Origin: Ruminococcaceae bacterium UBA5401
Lineage (GTDB): Bacteria > Bacillota > Clostridia > Oscillospirales > Acutalibacteraceae
Length of the DNA stretch: 11,997 bases
Assembly (NCBI GenBank): GCA_002409675.1
Contig: DHOB01000054.1
Location: forward strand, 1,942 to 13,938
Direction: 5' to 3'
Positions within the stretch are counted from its first letter, which is position 1. Every line of letters begins with the position of its first letter. The position numbers and the translations under genes were made by a program. The notes beneath the pieces were generated by a model. The model had not been told where the DNA came from, did no database searches, and saw only the letters and a list, made by a program, of their open reading frames with translations. Shown here piece after piece: positions 1-6,549 of this stretch.

Positions 1-7
1 GAACCGG

Positions 8-13
8 TATAAT
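8..13 (+). promoter_or_regulatory. Likely -10 box of the rpsU promoter
   Basis: A perfect TATAAT lies about 60 bases before rpsU. The matching -35 element would fall outside the window, so only half of the promoter can be seen. The hexamer ACCGGT directly overlaps its left side (3-8). Confidence 0.4.
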
Positions 14-75
14 ATTACTATGTAGCATAACATTTGCTATTACCCCTGCCTTTTGGCGGATGGGAGGGAAGATAA

Positions 76-252
76 ATGGCTGAAATCAGAGTCAGGGATC
101 ATGAATCTCTGGACAGTGCTCTGCGCCGCTTCAAGAAGCAGTGCGCCAGGGCGGGTGTCATCGCTGAAGTCCGCAAAAGGGAAGCCTACGAAAAGCCTTC
201 CGTAAGACGTAAAAAGAAGTCCGAAGCCGCCCGCAAACGCAGGTATAAGTAG
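76..252 (+). CDS. rpsU: Small ribosomal subunit protein bS21
   Basis: This encodes ribosomal protein S21 (58 residues), a small basic protein of the 30S subunit that helps mRNA engagement during initiation. The product starts MAEIRVRDHESLD, continues with the typical alternating basic stretch (ALRRFKKQC, then EVRKREAYEKPS), and ends in an Arg/Lys-rich tail (RRKKKSEAARKRRYK). Both its length and sequence are normal for Firmicutes. The ATG is preceded by GGGAGGGA at 62-69, a good ribosome binding site 6 bases away. It is followed by an intrinsic terminator at 280-307, so most transcription should stop before yqeG. Identification is secure. Confidence 0.96.
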   Translation: MAEIRVRDHESLDSALRRFKKQCARAGVIAEVRKREAYEKPSVRRKKKSEAARKRRYK

Positions 253-279
253 AAGGCGGCACAGGAAGCCAGACATGTT

Positions 280-307
280 AAAAAAGCGGGCGCATGCCCG
301 CTTTTTT
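280..307 (+). terminator. Intrinsic terminator after rpsU
   Basis: A perfect stem GCGGGC / GCCCGC with a GCAT loop (286-301) is flanked by six A and followed by six T (302-307). The A and T runs can extend the stem, which makes it potentially bidirectional. It lies only 23 bases before the start of yqeG. Confidence 0.9.
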
Positions 308-330
308 GGGCTCGGCGTAGGGAAGGGAGG

Positions 331-861
331 GTGCGCCGGTTGTCGCTGCTGCTGCCGACGGTTTCGCTTGCGAGAGTGACGGAGATTACGCCGGAGCTGC
401 TCCGCACCATGGATGTGAAGGCCCTTTTGCTGGATGTGGACAATACCCTTGCGTTCCACGGATCGCAGACGCCGTTTGCCGGCACGGTGGAATGGTCCCG
501 GCGGCTGCGCAGGGCGGGAATCCGCATGATGATTTTGTCGAACAACTTTGAAGAGCGCGTCAGACCCTTCGCCCGGCAGTACGGCCTTCCCTTTCTGGCC
601 ATGGCGATGAAGCCCCTGCCGTATGCCTACCGCCTGGCTGCCCGGCGCCTCGGCGTGGCGCCGCGGCGGACCGCGGCGGTCGGGGACCAGGTGTTCACCG
701 ATATCCTGGGCGCGCATCTGGCGCGGATGAAATCCATCCTGCTGCTGCCGGGGCAGAAAGAGACGTCCTTTGGGTTCCGCGTCCGGCGCTGGCTCGAAAA
801 GCCCGTCCGCAGAAAAGCGGAGCGCGGCGCAATATGTGAAAAGAAGAACGGGGACGGTTAA
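331..861 (+). CDS. yqeG: YqeG-family HAD-IIIA phosphatase
   Basis: A member of the YqeG branch of the HAD superfamily (176 residues). HAD motif I is DVDNT (about residues 35-39) with both Asp residues. Motif II is SNN (70-72), motif III is the Lys of MKP (94), and motif IV is GDQVFTDI (118-125). The region after motif I has no large cap, as expected for subclass III. The physiological substrate in bacteria is not settled; Bacillus YqeG sits near ribosome-assembly genes. The start is taken as GTG 331 because the N-terminus then lines up with Bacillus YqeG (basic/hydrophobic, Pro, then ITPE). A TTG at 340 has better spacing from the AGGGAGG at 324-330 and remains possible. The gene lies just after the rpsU terminator with no visible promoter, and 3 bases before aroQ, with which it is probably cotranscribed. 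Confidence 0.9.
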   Translation: MRRLSLLLPTVSLARVTEITPELLRTMDVKALLLDVDNTLAFHGSQTPFAGTVEWSRRLRRAGIRMMILSNNFEERVRPFARQYGLPFLAMAMKPLPYAYRLAARRLGVAPRRTAAVGDQVFTDILGAHLARMKSILLLPGQKETSFGFRVRRWLEKPVRRKAERGAICEKKNGDG

Positions 862-864
862 AAG

Positions 865-1302
865 ATGGGCAGAAAAAAGATTCTGGTCCTGCTCGGGCCC
901 AATATGGACATGGTCGGCGTGCGGGAAAAGGGCGTCTACGGCGACGAGACCGCGGAGAGTATCGAACGGCAGATTGTGGAGAACGCGGGGCGCCTGAACT
1001 GCGACTGCGACATCTTCCAGTCCAACCACGAGGGCGACCTGATAGACCGCATCCACGCCGCGAAGGACGCGTACGACGGCGCGGTCATCAACGCCGGGGC
1101 GCTCACGCATTACAGCTATGCGCTGCGCGACGCGATCGCCTCGGTCCGCATCCCGTTCGTGGAGGTCCACATGAGCAACATCTATGCGCGCGAGGAGTTC
1201 CGCCACACCAGCGTGATTGCGGCCGTGTGCGCGGGGCAGATTGCCGGCTTCGGCAAGAACAGCTATTTTCTGGCGCTCGCCGCGCTGCAGGATTTGATGT
1301 GA
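865..1302 (+). CDS. aroQ: Type II 3-dehydroquinate dehydratase
   Basis: This cytoplasmic enzyme converts 3-dehydroquinate to 3-dehydroshikimate in the shikimate pathway. The product is 145 residues, normal for the dodecameric type II enzymes. The GPN motif (11-13) and the active-site lid residues Arg20 and Tyr25 (in GVYG) are present. QSNHEG (52-57), the NAGAL-THYS loop (76-84), EVHMSN with catalytic His102 (100-105) and REEFRH (109-114) follow. The usual NPGA reads NAGA here, and the usual REPG reads REKG, both mild variations. The gene starts 3 bases after yqeG with a weak GGGGA at 850-854, suggesting translational coupling. In many Firmicutes an M24 peptidase gene lies between aroQ and efp; it is absent here. 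Confidence 0.95.
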   Translation: MGRKKILVLLGPNMDMVGVREKGVYGDETAESIERQIVENAGRLNCDCDIFQSNHEGDLIDRIHAAKDAYDGAVINAGALTHYSYALRDAIASVRIPFVEVHMSNIYAREEFRHTSVIAAVCAGQIAGFGKNSYFLALAALQDLM

Positions 1303-1353
1303 GCGGCCGGGGCCGGCCGGGTTCGGCGGGCCCCTCGCTTGTTCTGTAAAATT

Positions 1354-1381
1354 TTGCTTGAAAAATGCGGGGAAATATTAT
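1354..1381 (+). promoter_or_regulatory. Probable sigma-A promoter for efp
   Basis: TTGCTT (1354-1359) and TATTAT (1376-1381) are separated by 16 bases in an AT-rich patch between aroQ and efp. The alternative pairing TTGCTT with TATACA (1379-1384) has a 19-base spacer. The patch contrasts with the very GC-rich sequence at 1303-1335 after aroQ. Confidence 0.45.
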
Positions 1382-1425
1382 ACACTATCGATAGATACGA
1401 CAGTAAAAAACGGAGGCTCAGACCA

Positions 1426-1983
1426 ATGATATCAGCAGGCGATTTCCGAAACGGTGCGACGTTTGAGATGGAGGGCAGCGTGTACTCCATCATCGAATTC
1501 CAGCACGTGAAGCCTGGCAAAGGGGCGGCGTTCGTCCGCACGAAAATCCGGAACATCATCACCGGCGCCGTGACGGAGCGGACGTTCAACCCGAACGACA
1601 AGTTCCCGACGGCCTTTATCGAGCGCAAAGAGATGCAGTACCTGTACAACGACGGCGATCTCTACTATTTTATGGACCCGGAGTCCTTCGAGCAGATCCC
1701 CATCAGCAAGGAAATCCTGGGCGACAATTTCAAGTTCGTGAAAGAAAACATGAACTGCAAAATCCTTTCCTACAAAGGCAAGCCTTTCGGGGTCGAGCCG
1801 CCGAATTTCGTGGAGCTGGTCATCACCAAGACCGACCCGGGGTTCAAGGGCGACACCGCGACCAATGCCACAAAGCCCGCCACCGTGGAAACCGGCGCGG
1901 AAATCAAGGTCCCGCTTTTTATCAATGAGGGCGAAAAAATACGGATTGACACCCGCACGGGCGAATATATGGAGCGCGCCTAA
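1426..1983 (+). CDS. efp: Translation elongation factor P
   Basis: EF-P (185 residues) binds between the P and E sites of the ribosome and rescues stalling at consecutive prolines. The three beta-barrel domains are all present. The N-terminal KOW-like domain (about 1-62) carries the loop VKPGKG, in which Lys32 is the residue that reaches the peptidyl-transferase centre. The central OB domain is about 65-125. The C-terminal OB domain ends with the conserved GEKIRIDTRTGEYMERA block. The ATG at 1426 has a clear CGGAGG at 1411-1416, nine bases upstream. The frame is open further upstream, but that part matches nothing in EF-P. No EpmA, EpmB or other Lys32-modifying gene lies in the window, so the modification state cannot be inferred. 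Confidence 0.97.
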   Translation: MISAGDFRNGATFEMEGSVYSIIEFQHVKPGKGAAFVRTKIRNIITGAVTERTFNPNDKFPTAFIERKEMQYLYNDGDLYYFMDPESFEQIPISKEILGDNFKFVKENMNCKILSYKGKPFGVEPPNFVELVITKTDPGFKGDTATNATKPATVETGAEIKVPLFINEGEKIRIDTRTGEYMERA

Positions 1984-2045
1984 CGGATACTATCGCAGGG
2001 AGGGCGGCCAAAATGCCGAAGAACAAAAACAGGGAGGGCAGACTC

Positions 2046-2519
2046 ATGAAAAGCACGGAACGGGTTTCCTACATCCGGGGGCTGGCGGAAGGGCTGGAGC
2101 TGGATGCGGACAAAAAAGAAGTGAAAGTACTCAACGCCATCATCGACCTGCTGGACGACATGGCTCTTTCGATGTCCGAAATGGAAGGCAATATCAACGA
2201 CCTCTCCGACCAGCTTGATGCGGTGGACGAGGACCTCGGTTCGCTGGAAGACGATTTTTACGATATTGACGAAGAGCCGGAGGACGAGGAGGACGACGGG
2301 GACGACTCTGACGATGAGGGCGACGGCCGGGGCGAATATGAAGTGACCTGCCCCAACTGCCATAAGACTCTGCGCCTTTCGGAAGATTCCCTTCAGAAGG
2401 GCGAGATGGAGTGCCCGAACTGCGGGGAAACGCTGGAGTTCGACCTGGAGGACGAAGACGGGGACGAAACGGAAGAAAAACAGGAACCGTCCGGCCAGAA
2501 CAGCGGCGACGGTGAATGA
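2046..2519 (+). CDS. CD1247-type acidic zinc-ribbon protein, unknown function
   Basis: A 157-residue protein of the clostridial family named for the CD1247 N-terminal domain. The first 60 residues (starting MKSTERVSYIRGLAEGLELD) form the conserved alpha-helical or coiled-coil domain. An extremely acidic linker follows (about 60-98, mostly Asp/Glu). A four-cysteine zinc ribbon then has CPNC at 102-105 and CPNC at 123-126, and an acidic tail ends the protein. Function is not known; the zinc ribbon and acidic tract would fit a protein- or nucleic-acid-contacting role, which is inference. The gene commonly follows efp in Clostridia, as here. The start is set at ATG 2046 because the family begins there. 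An in-frame ATG at 2013 would add 11 residues, and both have an almost identical CAGGGAGGGC ribosome binding site 8-9 bases upstream. Confidence 0.85.
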   Translation: MKSTERVSYIRGLAEGLELDADKKEVKVLNAIIDLLDDMALSMSEMEGNINDLSDQLDAVDEDLGSLEDDFYDIDEEPEDEEDDGDDSDDEGDGRGEYEVTCPNCHKTLRLSEDSLQKGEMECPNCGETLEFDLEDEDGDETEEKQEPSGQNSGDGE

Positions 2520-2538
2520 GTTTTGTGACTGCTGCCTG

Positions 2539-2571
2539 AAAAAGGAGTGCCGTGCCGCGGCGCTCCTTTTT
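2539..2571 (+). terminator. Intrinsic terminator after the zinc-ribbon gene
   Basis: A 14-base-pair stem (2539-2552 with 2558-2571, one G-T pair) and a five-base loop start with five A and end with five T. It lies 19 bases after the stop codon and would end transcripts from efp and the zinc-ribbon gene. Confidence 0.9.
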
Positions 2572-2712
2572 CCCTGTGTCTGCTTTTTGCCGGCACCGCG
2601 CTCTGTGGTGGGAAAGGGGTAAAAACACCCTCAGATTGTGGGGAAACGGCGCGGATTCCCCAAGAAGTAGGCTTTTTGGGGCAAAAGGGTTATTTATTTT
2701 GCGACCGGTTTG

Positions 2713-2721
2713 TGCTATACT
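2713..2721 (+). promoter_or_regulatory. Extended -10 promoter before the nucleotide-sugar dehydratase
   Basis: TGC followed by TATACT (2716-2721) is an extended -10 element about 37 bases before the start codon. The -35 region at the proper distance (about 2693-2698, all A/T) is poor, which an extended -10 can compensate. Two copies of the palindrome ACCGGT (2704-2709 and 2724-2729) flank the box exactly 20 bases apart. Confidence 0.5.
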
Positions 2722-2758
2722 TAACCGGTTGAGTATCGTTTCGCATTGGAGTAATGGT

Positions 2759-4672
2759 ATGACAAGTAAAAGGATGAGCCTTCGGAACCTGGCCCCGCAG
2801 GTTGTGATTGATGCGCTCTGTGTCTTTTTCAGCTACTGGCTGGCCTTTGTGTTCCGCTTTCTGCCGGAAAACAGCATTCCGTTTTATTATATCGAATCTT
2901 TCCGTGCCAGCATCCCGTGGATGACGCTGGTCTGCATCGCCGTGTTCGCGCTGTTCCGGTTTTACAGCACCATGTGGCAGTTCGCCAGCCTGGACGAGCT
3001 GCTCCAGATTTTTTACGGCACCACGACGGCCTGCGTTATCGTGACCGTCTTGGGGTACACGGCCTTTCCGCGGCTCCTGACCGACTCCGACGGCTTTCCG
3101 CTCCAGCGGTTCCCGATTCCGGTCTATGTGATGGGCTGGCTGCTCACGCTGTTCCTGGTCGGCGGCTCGCGGTTCGCCATCCGCTTTTTCCGCAGCGTGA
3201 AGCGCAGGCGGGCCGGCATCCGGGGCGGGGGCTTTTCCCACCGGGTCATGGTCATCGGGGCCGGCGAGATGGGCTCCATGGTCATCAAGGACCTGAAGAG
3301 CGCGCCCCAGTCGAAGGGCGTCCCGGTGGTGGCGATCGACGACGACAAAAAGAAGCGCGGCACGCGCATCCACGGCGTGAAGGTGGCCGGCGGCAGAGAG
3401 AGCATCCCCCGGATTGCGGCCCGCTACAACGTGGACGAAATCATCCTCGCCATCGCCACCGCCCGGCAGGCGGACAAGCGCGAAATTCTGAACATCTGCG
3501 CCAAGACGAACTGCCGCCTGAAGACAATCCCCGCCCTCTATGAGATTCTGGAGGGGAACGCGGAGCCGCTCAAGGTCCGCGACGTCAACATCCTCGACCT
3601 GCTGGGGCGGGACGAGGTCAAGCTGAACGTCGAAGAAATCAGCGGGTACCTGCGCGACCGGGTGATTCTCGTGACCGGCGGGGGCGGTTCCATCGGCAGC
3701 GAGCTCTGCCGGCAGATCGCCTGCTTCCACCCCAAAAAGCTGATTGTGCTGGAGATTTATGAGAACAACGCCTATGAGCTTCAGAACGAGCTGCTGCGGC
3801 GCTTCCCCAAGCTGGATATGGAGGTCATCATCGGCTCCGTGCGCGACCGCGCCAGAATCGACCATATCTTCTCCTGCATGAGGCCGGACGTCGTGTTCCA
3901 CGCGGCCGCCCACAAGCATGTTCCGCTGATGGAGCTGAGCCCCGGCGAAGCGGTCAAGAACAACGTGTTCGGCACGCTGAACGTGGCCCAGGCGTGCGAC
4001 AAGTTCCATGTGCGGCGCATGGTGCTGATTTCAACCGACAAGGCGGTCAACCCGACCAACATCATGGGCGCGACCAAGCGCATCTGCGAGCTGATTGTGC
4101 AGTATTACAGCCGCCACAGCAGGACCGGCTTCGTCGCCGTGCGCTTCGGCAACGTGCTGGGGAGCAACGGCAGCGTGATTCCGCTCTTCAAGCAGCAGAT
4201 TGCGGAGGGCGGGCCGGTCACCGTCACGCATCCGGACATCATGCGGTATTTCATGACGATTCCGGAGGCGGCCCGGCTCGTGATTCAGGCCGGAGGAATG
4301 GCGAAGGGCGGCGAGATTTTCGTCCTCGACATGGGCCGCCCGGTCAAGATTGTGGACCTTGCGCGGAACCTGATTCGGCTTTCCGGCTATGAGCCGGACA
4401 GGGACATCAAAATCAAATACACGGGGCTGCGCCCGGGCGAAAAGCTGTGCGAAGAGCTGCTCCTCGACAGCGAGGGCGGCTGCAAGAAGACTTCGCACGA
4501 ACTGATTTATATCGGCAACCCCATTCCGTTCAACGAAGAGACTTTTCTGAGCGACATCGAAGCGCTCCGCAAGGTGGCGGGCGTCGACAACGAGAAGATG
4601 GTGGAAATCGTCCATCAGCTTGTCCCGACATACACCGGCCATGCCGAAAAGACCGACTTGCTCGCGCAGTAG
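2759..4672 (+). CDS. Membrane-anchored nucleotide-sugar 4,6-dehydratase (FlaA1/PglF/CapD-like)
   Basis: A 637-residue polysaccharide-biosynthesis enzyme of the PglF/WbpM/CapD group, which convert UDP-GlcNAc to the 4-keto-6-deoxy sugar used for surface glycans. Four membrane segments come first (about 14-34, 51-68, 80-102, 121-145). A CoA-binding-like Rossmann domain follows, with GAGEMG at 167-172. The catalytic extended SDR domain begins with the NAD-binding TGGGGSIG at 306-313 and has STDK at 425-428. MGATK (436-440) carries Met in place of the usual SDR Tyr, which is typical of this subfamily. The ATG at 2759 follows GGAG at 2748-2751 with 7-base spacing. The frame stays open upstream, but that part contains the previous terminator and is not protein-like. 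The gene is transcribed alone, with no glycosyltransferase or aminotransferase partner in the window, so the final sugar cannot be named. Confidence 0.93.
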   Translation: MTSKRMSLRNLAPQVVIDALCVFFSYWLAFVFRFLPENSIPFYYIESFRASIPWMTLVCIAVFALFRFYSTMWQFASLDELLQIFYGTTTACVIVTVLGYTAFPRLLTDSDGFPLQRFPIPVYVMGWLLTLFLVGGSRFAIRFFRSVKRRRAGIRGGGFSHRVMVIGAGEMGSMVIKDLKSAPQSKGVPVVAIDDDKKKRGTRIHGVKVAGGRESIPRIAARYNVDEIILAIATARQADKREILNICAKTNCRLKTIPALYEILEGNAEPLKVRDVNILDLLGRDEVKLNVEEISGYLRDRVILVTGGGGSIGSELCRQIACFHPKKLIVLEIYENNAYELQNELLRRFPKLDMEVIIGSVRDRARIDHIFSCMRPDVVFHAAAHKHVPLMELSPGEAVKNNVFGTLNVAQACDKFHVRRMVLISTDKAVNPTNIMGATKRICELIVQYYSRHSRTGFVAVRFGNVLGSNGSVIPLFKQQIAEGGPVTVTHPDIMRYFMTIPEAARLVIQAGGMAKGGEIFVLDMGRPVKIVDLARNLIRLSGYEPDRDIKIKYTGLRPGEKLCEELLLDSEGGCKKTSHELIYIGNPIPFNEETFLSDIEALRKVAGVDNEKMVEIVHQLVPTYTGHAEKTDLLAQ

Positions 4673-4738
4673 CCGCTTTGCCGCCGGAACGGATGCGGGG
4701 AGGGAACTTTTGGAGACACAGAATAAAGAGGTGCTGTT

Positions 4739-5494
4739 ATGGCGGACGAAAAGCGTTTTGCCGTGCTGATTGACGCGGATAACGTGTCCGAAAAGTATAT
4801 CAAGTTTATTTTAGACGAGATTTCAAACGACGGCGTGGCGACCATCAAGCGGATTTACGGCGACTGGACGAGGCCGGCGATGGTTTCGTGGAAAAACGTG
4901 CTGCTCGACAATTCCATCACCCCCATCCAGCAGTATGGCTATACGACGGGGAAGAACGCGACGGATTCCGCGATGATCATCGACGCGATGGATATCCTCT
5001 ATTCCGGAAACATCGACGGGTTCTGCATCGTTTCGAGCGACAGCGACTTCACGCGGCTCGCCGCGCGCCTGCGCGAATCCGGCATGGTGGTGGTCGGCAT
5101 GGGCGAAAAGAAAACGCCCAGCCCGTTCATCGCCGCGTGCAACAAGTTCAAATACCTTGAAGTCCTTGCGCAGGACGCGAGACCGGAAAGCCCCAGCCCT
5201 TCGGAGCCCGCGCCGAAAAATCTCTCCGGCCTGGACCACACGTCGCTGGACGCGGTGCGCAACACCGTGCTGACCATCGTGGAAGAGACGTCGGACGACG
5301 ACGGGTGGGCTTCCCTCGGGGATATCGGGAACATCCTCACGAAGCGGTATCCGGATTTTGACGTGCGCAATTACGGCTTTAAAAAGCTCACGCCGTTCAT
5401 CAAATCGCTCGGGATTTTCGAGCTGCGCGCCGTGCGCGGCAAAGACGGGCATGTGCGGCTGATCTACGTCCGGGAGAAGGAGCACGAAAAATAA
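4739..5494 (+). CDS. NYN-domain protein with OST-HTH/LOTUS domain
   Basis: A 251-residue protein with two recognisable domains. Residues about 5-145 are a NYN (PIN-like) domain. It has the LIDADN strand with Asp12 and Asp14, the GKNATDSAMIIDAMD segment with Asp76 and Asp82, and SSDSDF with Asp101 and Asp103, so the acidic metal-site residues expected of a nuclease are all present. A Pro/Ser-rich linker (about 147-162) leads to an OST-HTH/LOTUS domain (about 168-245), a winged-helix RNA-binding module. This is the LabA/DUF88-like architecture; family knowledge suggests RNA binding or cleavage, but the target is unknown. The ATG follows AGAGGTG at 4727-4733. It starts 66 bases after the dehydratase gene, which has no terminator, so readthrough is possible although the functions look unrelated. 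Confidence 0.9.
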   Translation: MADEKRFAVLIDADNVSEKYIKFILDEISNDGVATIKRIYGDWTRPAMVSWKNVLLDNSITPIQQYGYTTGKNATDSAMIIDAMDILYSGNIDGFCIVSSDSDFTRLAARLRESGMVVVGMGEKKTPSPFIAACNKFKYLEVLAQDARPESPSPSEPAPKNLSGLDHTSLDAVRNTVLTIVEETSDDDGWASLGDIGNILTKRYPDFDVRNYGFKKLTPFIKSLGIFELRAVRGKDGHVRLIYVREKEHEK

Positions 5495-5497
5495 ACG

Positions 5498-5513
5498 CCG
5501 CCCGCGCGGGCGG
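5498..5513 (+). terminator. GC hairpin after the NYN gene, possible terminator
   Basis: A perfect stem CCGCCC / GGGCGG with a GCGC loop lies 3 bases after the stop codon. It is followed by AAAAAT rather than a T tract on the + strand, so it is at best an imperfect terminator or a 3'-end stabilising hairpin. Confidence 0.35.
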
Positions 5514-5549
5514 AAAAATCCGGCTCCCGGCCATGGAAAATACAAACAC

Positions 5550-5578
5550 TCATAAATCGGCGCGGCGGACGCACAATA
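5550..5578 (+). promoter_or_regulatory. Candidate sigma-G promoter of the SASP gene
   Basis: TCATA at 5550-5554 resembles the sigma-G -35 consensus (G-pyrimidine-ATA). CACAATA at 5572-5578 resembles the -10 consensus CATnnTA with one mismatch. The 17-base spacer fits. SASP genes are normally transcribed in the forespore by sigma-G, which supports the reading, but the match is imperfect. Confidence 0.4.
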
Positions 5579-5625
5579 GTAAGGCAAACGCGAATCCACT
5601 TTTTTGACGAGGAGTGTTTTCGAGT

Positions 5626-5811
5626 ATGGCTAAGAATGTAGTTCCGGAAGCCCGTGCGGCCCTTGAGAAATTCAAGATGGAGGCTGCGTCCGAAGTGGGC
5701 GTGAACCTGAAGCAGGGCTATAACGGCGACCTGACCTCCCAGCAGAACGGTTCTGTCGGGGGACAGATGGTCAAAAACATGATTAAAAAGTACGAGGAAG
5801 GCATGAAGTAA
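5626..5811 (+). CDS. Alpha/beta-type small acid-soluble spore protein
   Basis: A 61-residue SASP, a forespore protein that coats spore DNA and protects it from UV and chemical damage, and is degraded by Gpr protease at germination. The family signatures are all present. VVPEARAALEKFKMEAASEVGV (described here in two parts) holds PEARAAL and the Gpr cleavage region KMEAASEVGV. The second DNA-binding half is GDLTSQQNGSVGGQMVKNMI. The ATG at 5626 has AGGAG at 5609-5613, 12 bases upstream, a rather long spacing. An in-frame GTG at 5614 abuts that site and is unlikely. The gene stands alone between a candidate sigma-G promoter and a terminator. It shows that the organism, or its lineage, sporulates. 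Confidence 0.96.
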   Translation: MAKNVVPEARAALEKFKMEAASEVGVNLKQGYNGDLTSQQNGSVGGQMVKNMIKKYEEGMK

Positions 5812-5827
5812 GGCTTTCCCCGCGGAA

Positions 5828-5873
5828 AAAGAATGGAGCGTCCTGCCAAAAGCGGCAGGGCGCTTCGTTCTTT
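5828..5873 (+). terminator. Intrinsic terminator after the SASP gene
   Basis: A 20-base-pair stem (5828-5847 with 5854-5873, including three or four G-T pairs) has a six-base AAAAGC loop. The right arm ends GTTCTTT. It lies 16 bases after the SASP stop codon. Confidence 0.8.
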
Positions 5874-6003
5874 CTGCTGGAGTTTGAAATTCAAGATCCC
5901 GTTTTTCAAGCAGGCAGCTCAATGCGCCGGTTCCCTCCATGGCGATACGTCAGCTCCGTCACCGAAAGAAGGCCGCTTTTATACCTGCTTTACGGGAATT
6001 TTT

Positions 6004-6514
6004 GATAGTGTCAAGAGAAGTTCGCTATTTTGGACCGTGGAATGGATCAGGCGGCATGCTTGAGCAACGTCTGAACGGATATCGGGTTCAGGTATGCCCT
6101 GGAAACAGACCAGTCATCGGCATATTCCATGAGATAAGCGGTTACCAGCCGCAGATAGAAATTCGAGTTTGGGAAGATCCCGACCACATTGGTTCTGCGG
6201 CGGATTTCCCTGTTGAGCCGTTCGAGCATATTGGTGGAAGAAATTTTGCGGATATCCAGCTCCGGAAACGCATAGAAAGCCAGAGAATCCTCCAGCCCAT
6301 CTTCCAGAAGCTCAATGGCCCTCGGAAACCACTTTCCGTATTGCTCAGACAACTGTTCTGCGCGCTGCCTGGCCAGTTTGGAGGAAGGCGCCAGCCGGAT
6401 TTCCTTGAGTCGGGCCGCAAACGATTTCTTGTCCTTCTGCGGCCCATGGACCAGAATGTTTCGCATGAAATGCGCCCTGCACCAATGCGAGGCACGGGAG
6501 CGGTCTGATTCCAC
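6004..6514 (-). mobile_element. IS256-family insertion sequence remnant (3' end)
   Basis: The fragment holds the C-terminal third of a transposase. Beyond its stop codon is about 40 bases of likely terminal sequence ending near GATAGTGTCAAGAG (6004 onward), proposed as the outer end. The left half of the element, including the N-terminal two thirds of the transposase and the other terminal repeat, is missing. The outer boundary is an estimate, because the partner repeat needed to define it is gone and no target duplication can be checked. Confidence 0.6.
6047..6514 (-). pseudogene. Truncated IS256/Mutator-type transposase, C-terminal fragment
   Basis: The readable product (about 155 residues) matches the C-terminal part of IS256-family transposases, which normally have about 400 residues. 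Recognisable blocks are CRAHFMRNIL, GLEDSLAFYAFPELD, RKISSTNMLERLNREIRRR, VVGIFPN and the ending TAYLMEYADDWS. The Glu of the DDE triad lies in the LERLNREIRRR helix; both catalytic Asp residues belong to the missing part, so the fragment cannot be active. Similarity fades upstream of about 6480. The frame remains open to a stop at 6572-6574, inside the neighbouring membrane-protein gene. The stop codon is at 6047-6049. The fragment lies immediately beyond the 3' end of the ECF S-like gene on the same strand. Confidence 0.85.
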
Positions 6515-6549
6515 GCTTACGATAAAAAGCGGTGAGCGGCGGACGATGG

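Noticed and set aside
40..1206. A 388-codon open frame on the minus strand opposite rpsU, yqeG and aroQ
   Set aside because: It runs across three well-identified genes and a terminator and shows low-complexity composition without recognisable motifs.
2552..2758. Extending the dehydratase to an upstream ATG at 2552
   Set aside because: The added 69 codons cover half of a terminator hairpin and the promoter, while ATG 2759 has a proper ribosome binding site and the usual family N-terminus.
2690..4009. A 439-codon open frame on the minus strand opposite the dehydratase gene
   Set aside because: The product is rich in His, Asp, Arg and Pro with no domain, and it mirrors a real, motif-rich gene; GC-rich coding sequence often leaves the opposite strand open.
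4823..5599. A 258-codon open frame on the minus strand opposite the NYN gene
   Set aside because: It is a shadow of a gene with clear NYN and OST-HTH motifs and has no recognisable product of its own.
5939..6508. A 189-codon open frame on the plus strand opposite the transposase fragment
   Set aside because: The transposase blocks on the minus strand explain the coding signal; this frame has no known domain and no ribosome binding site.
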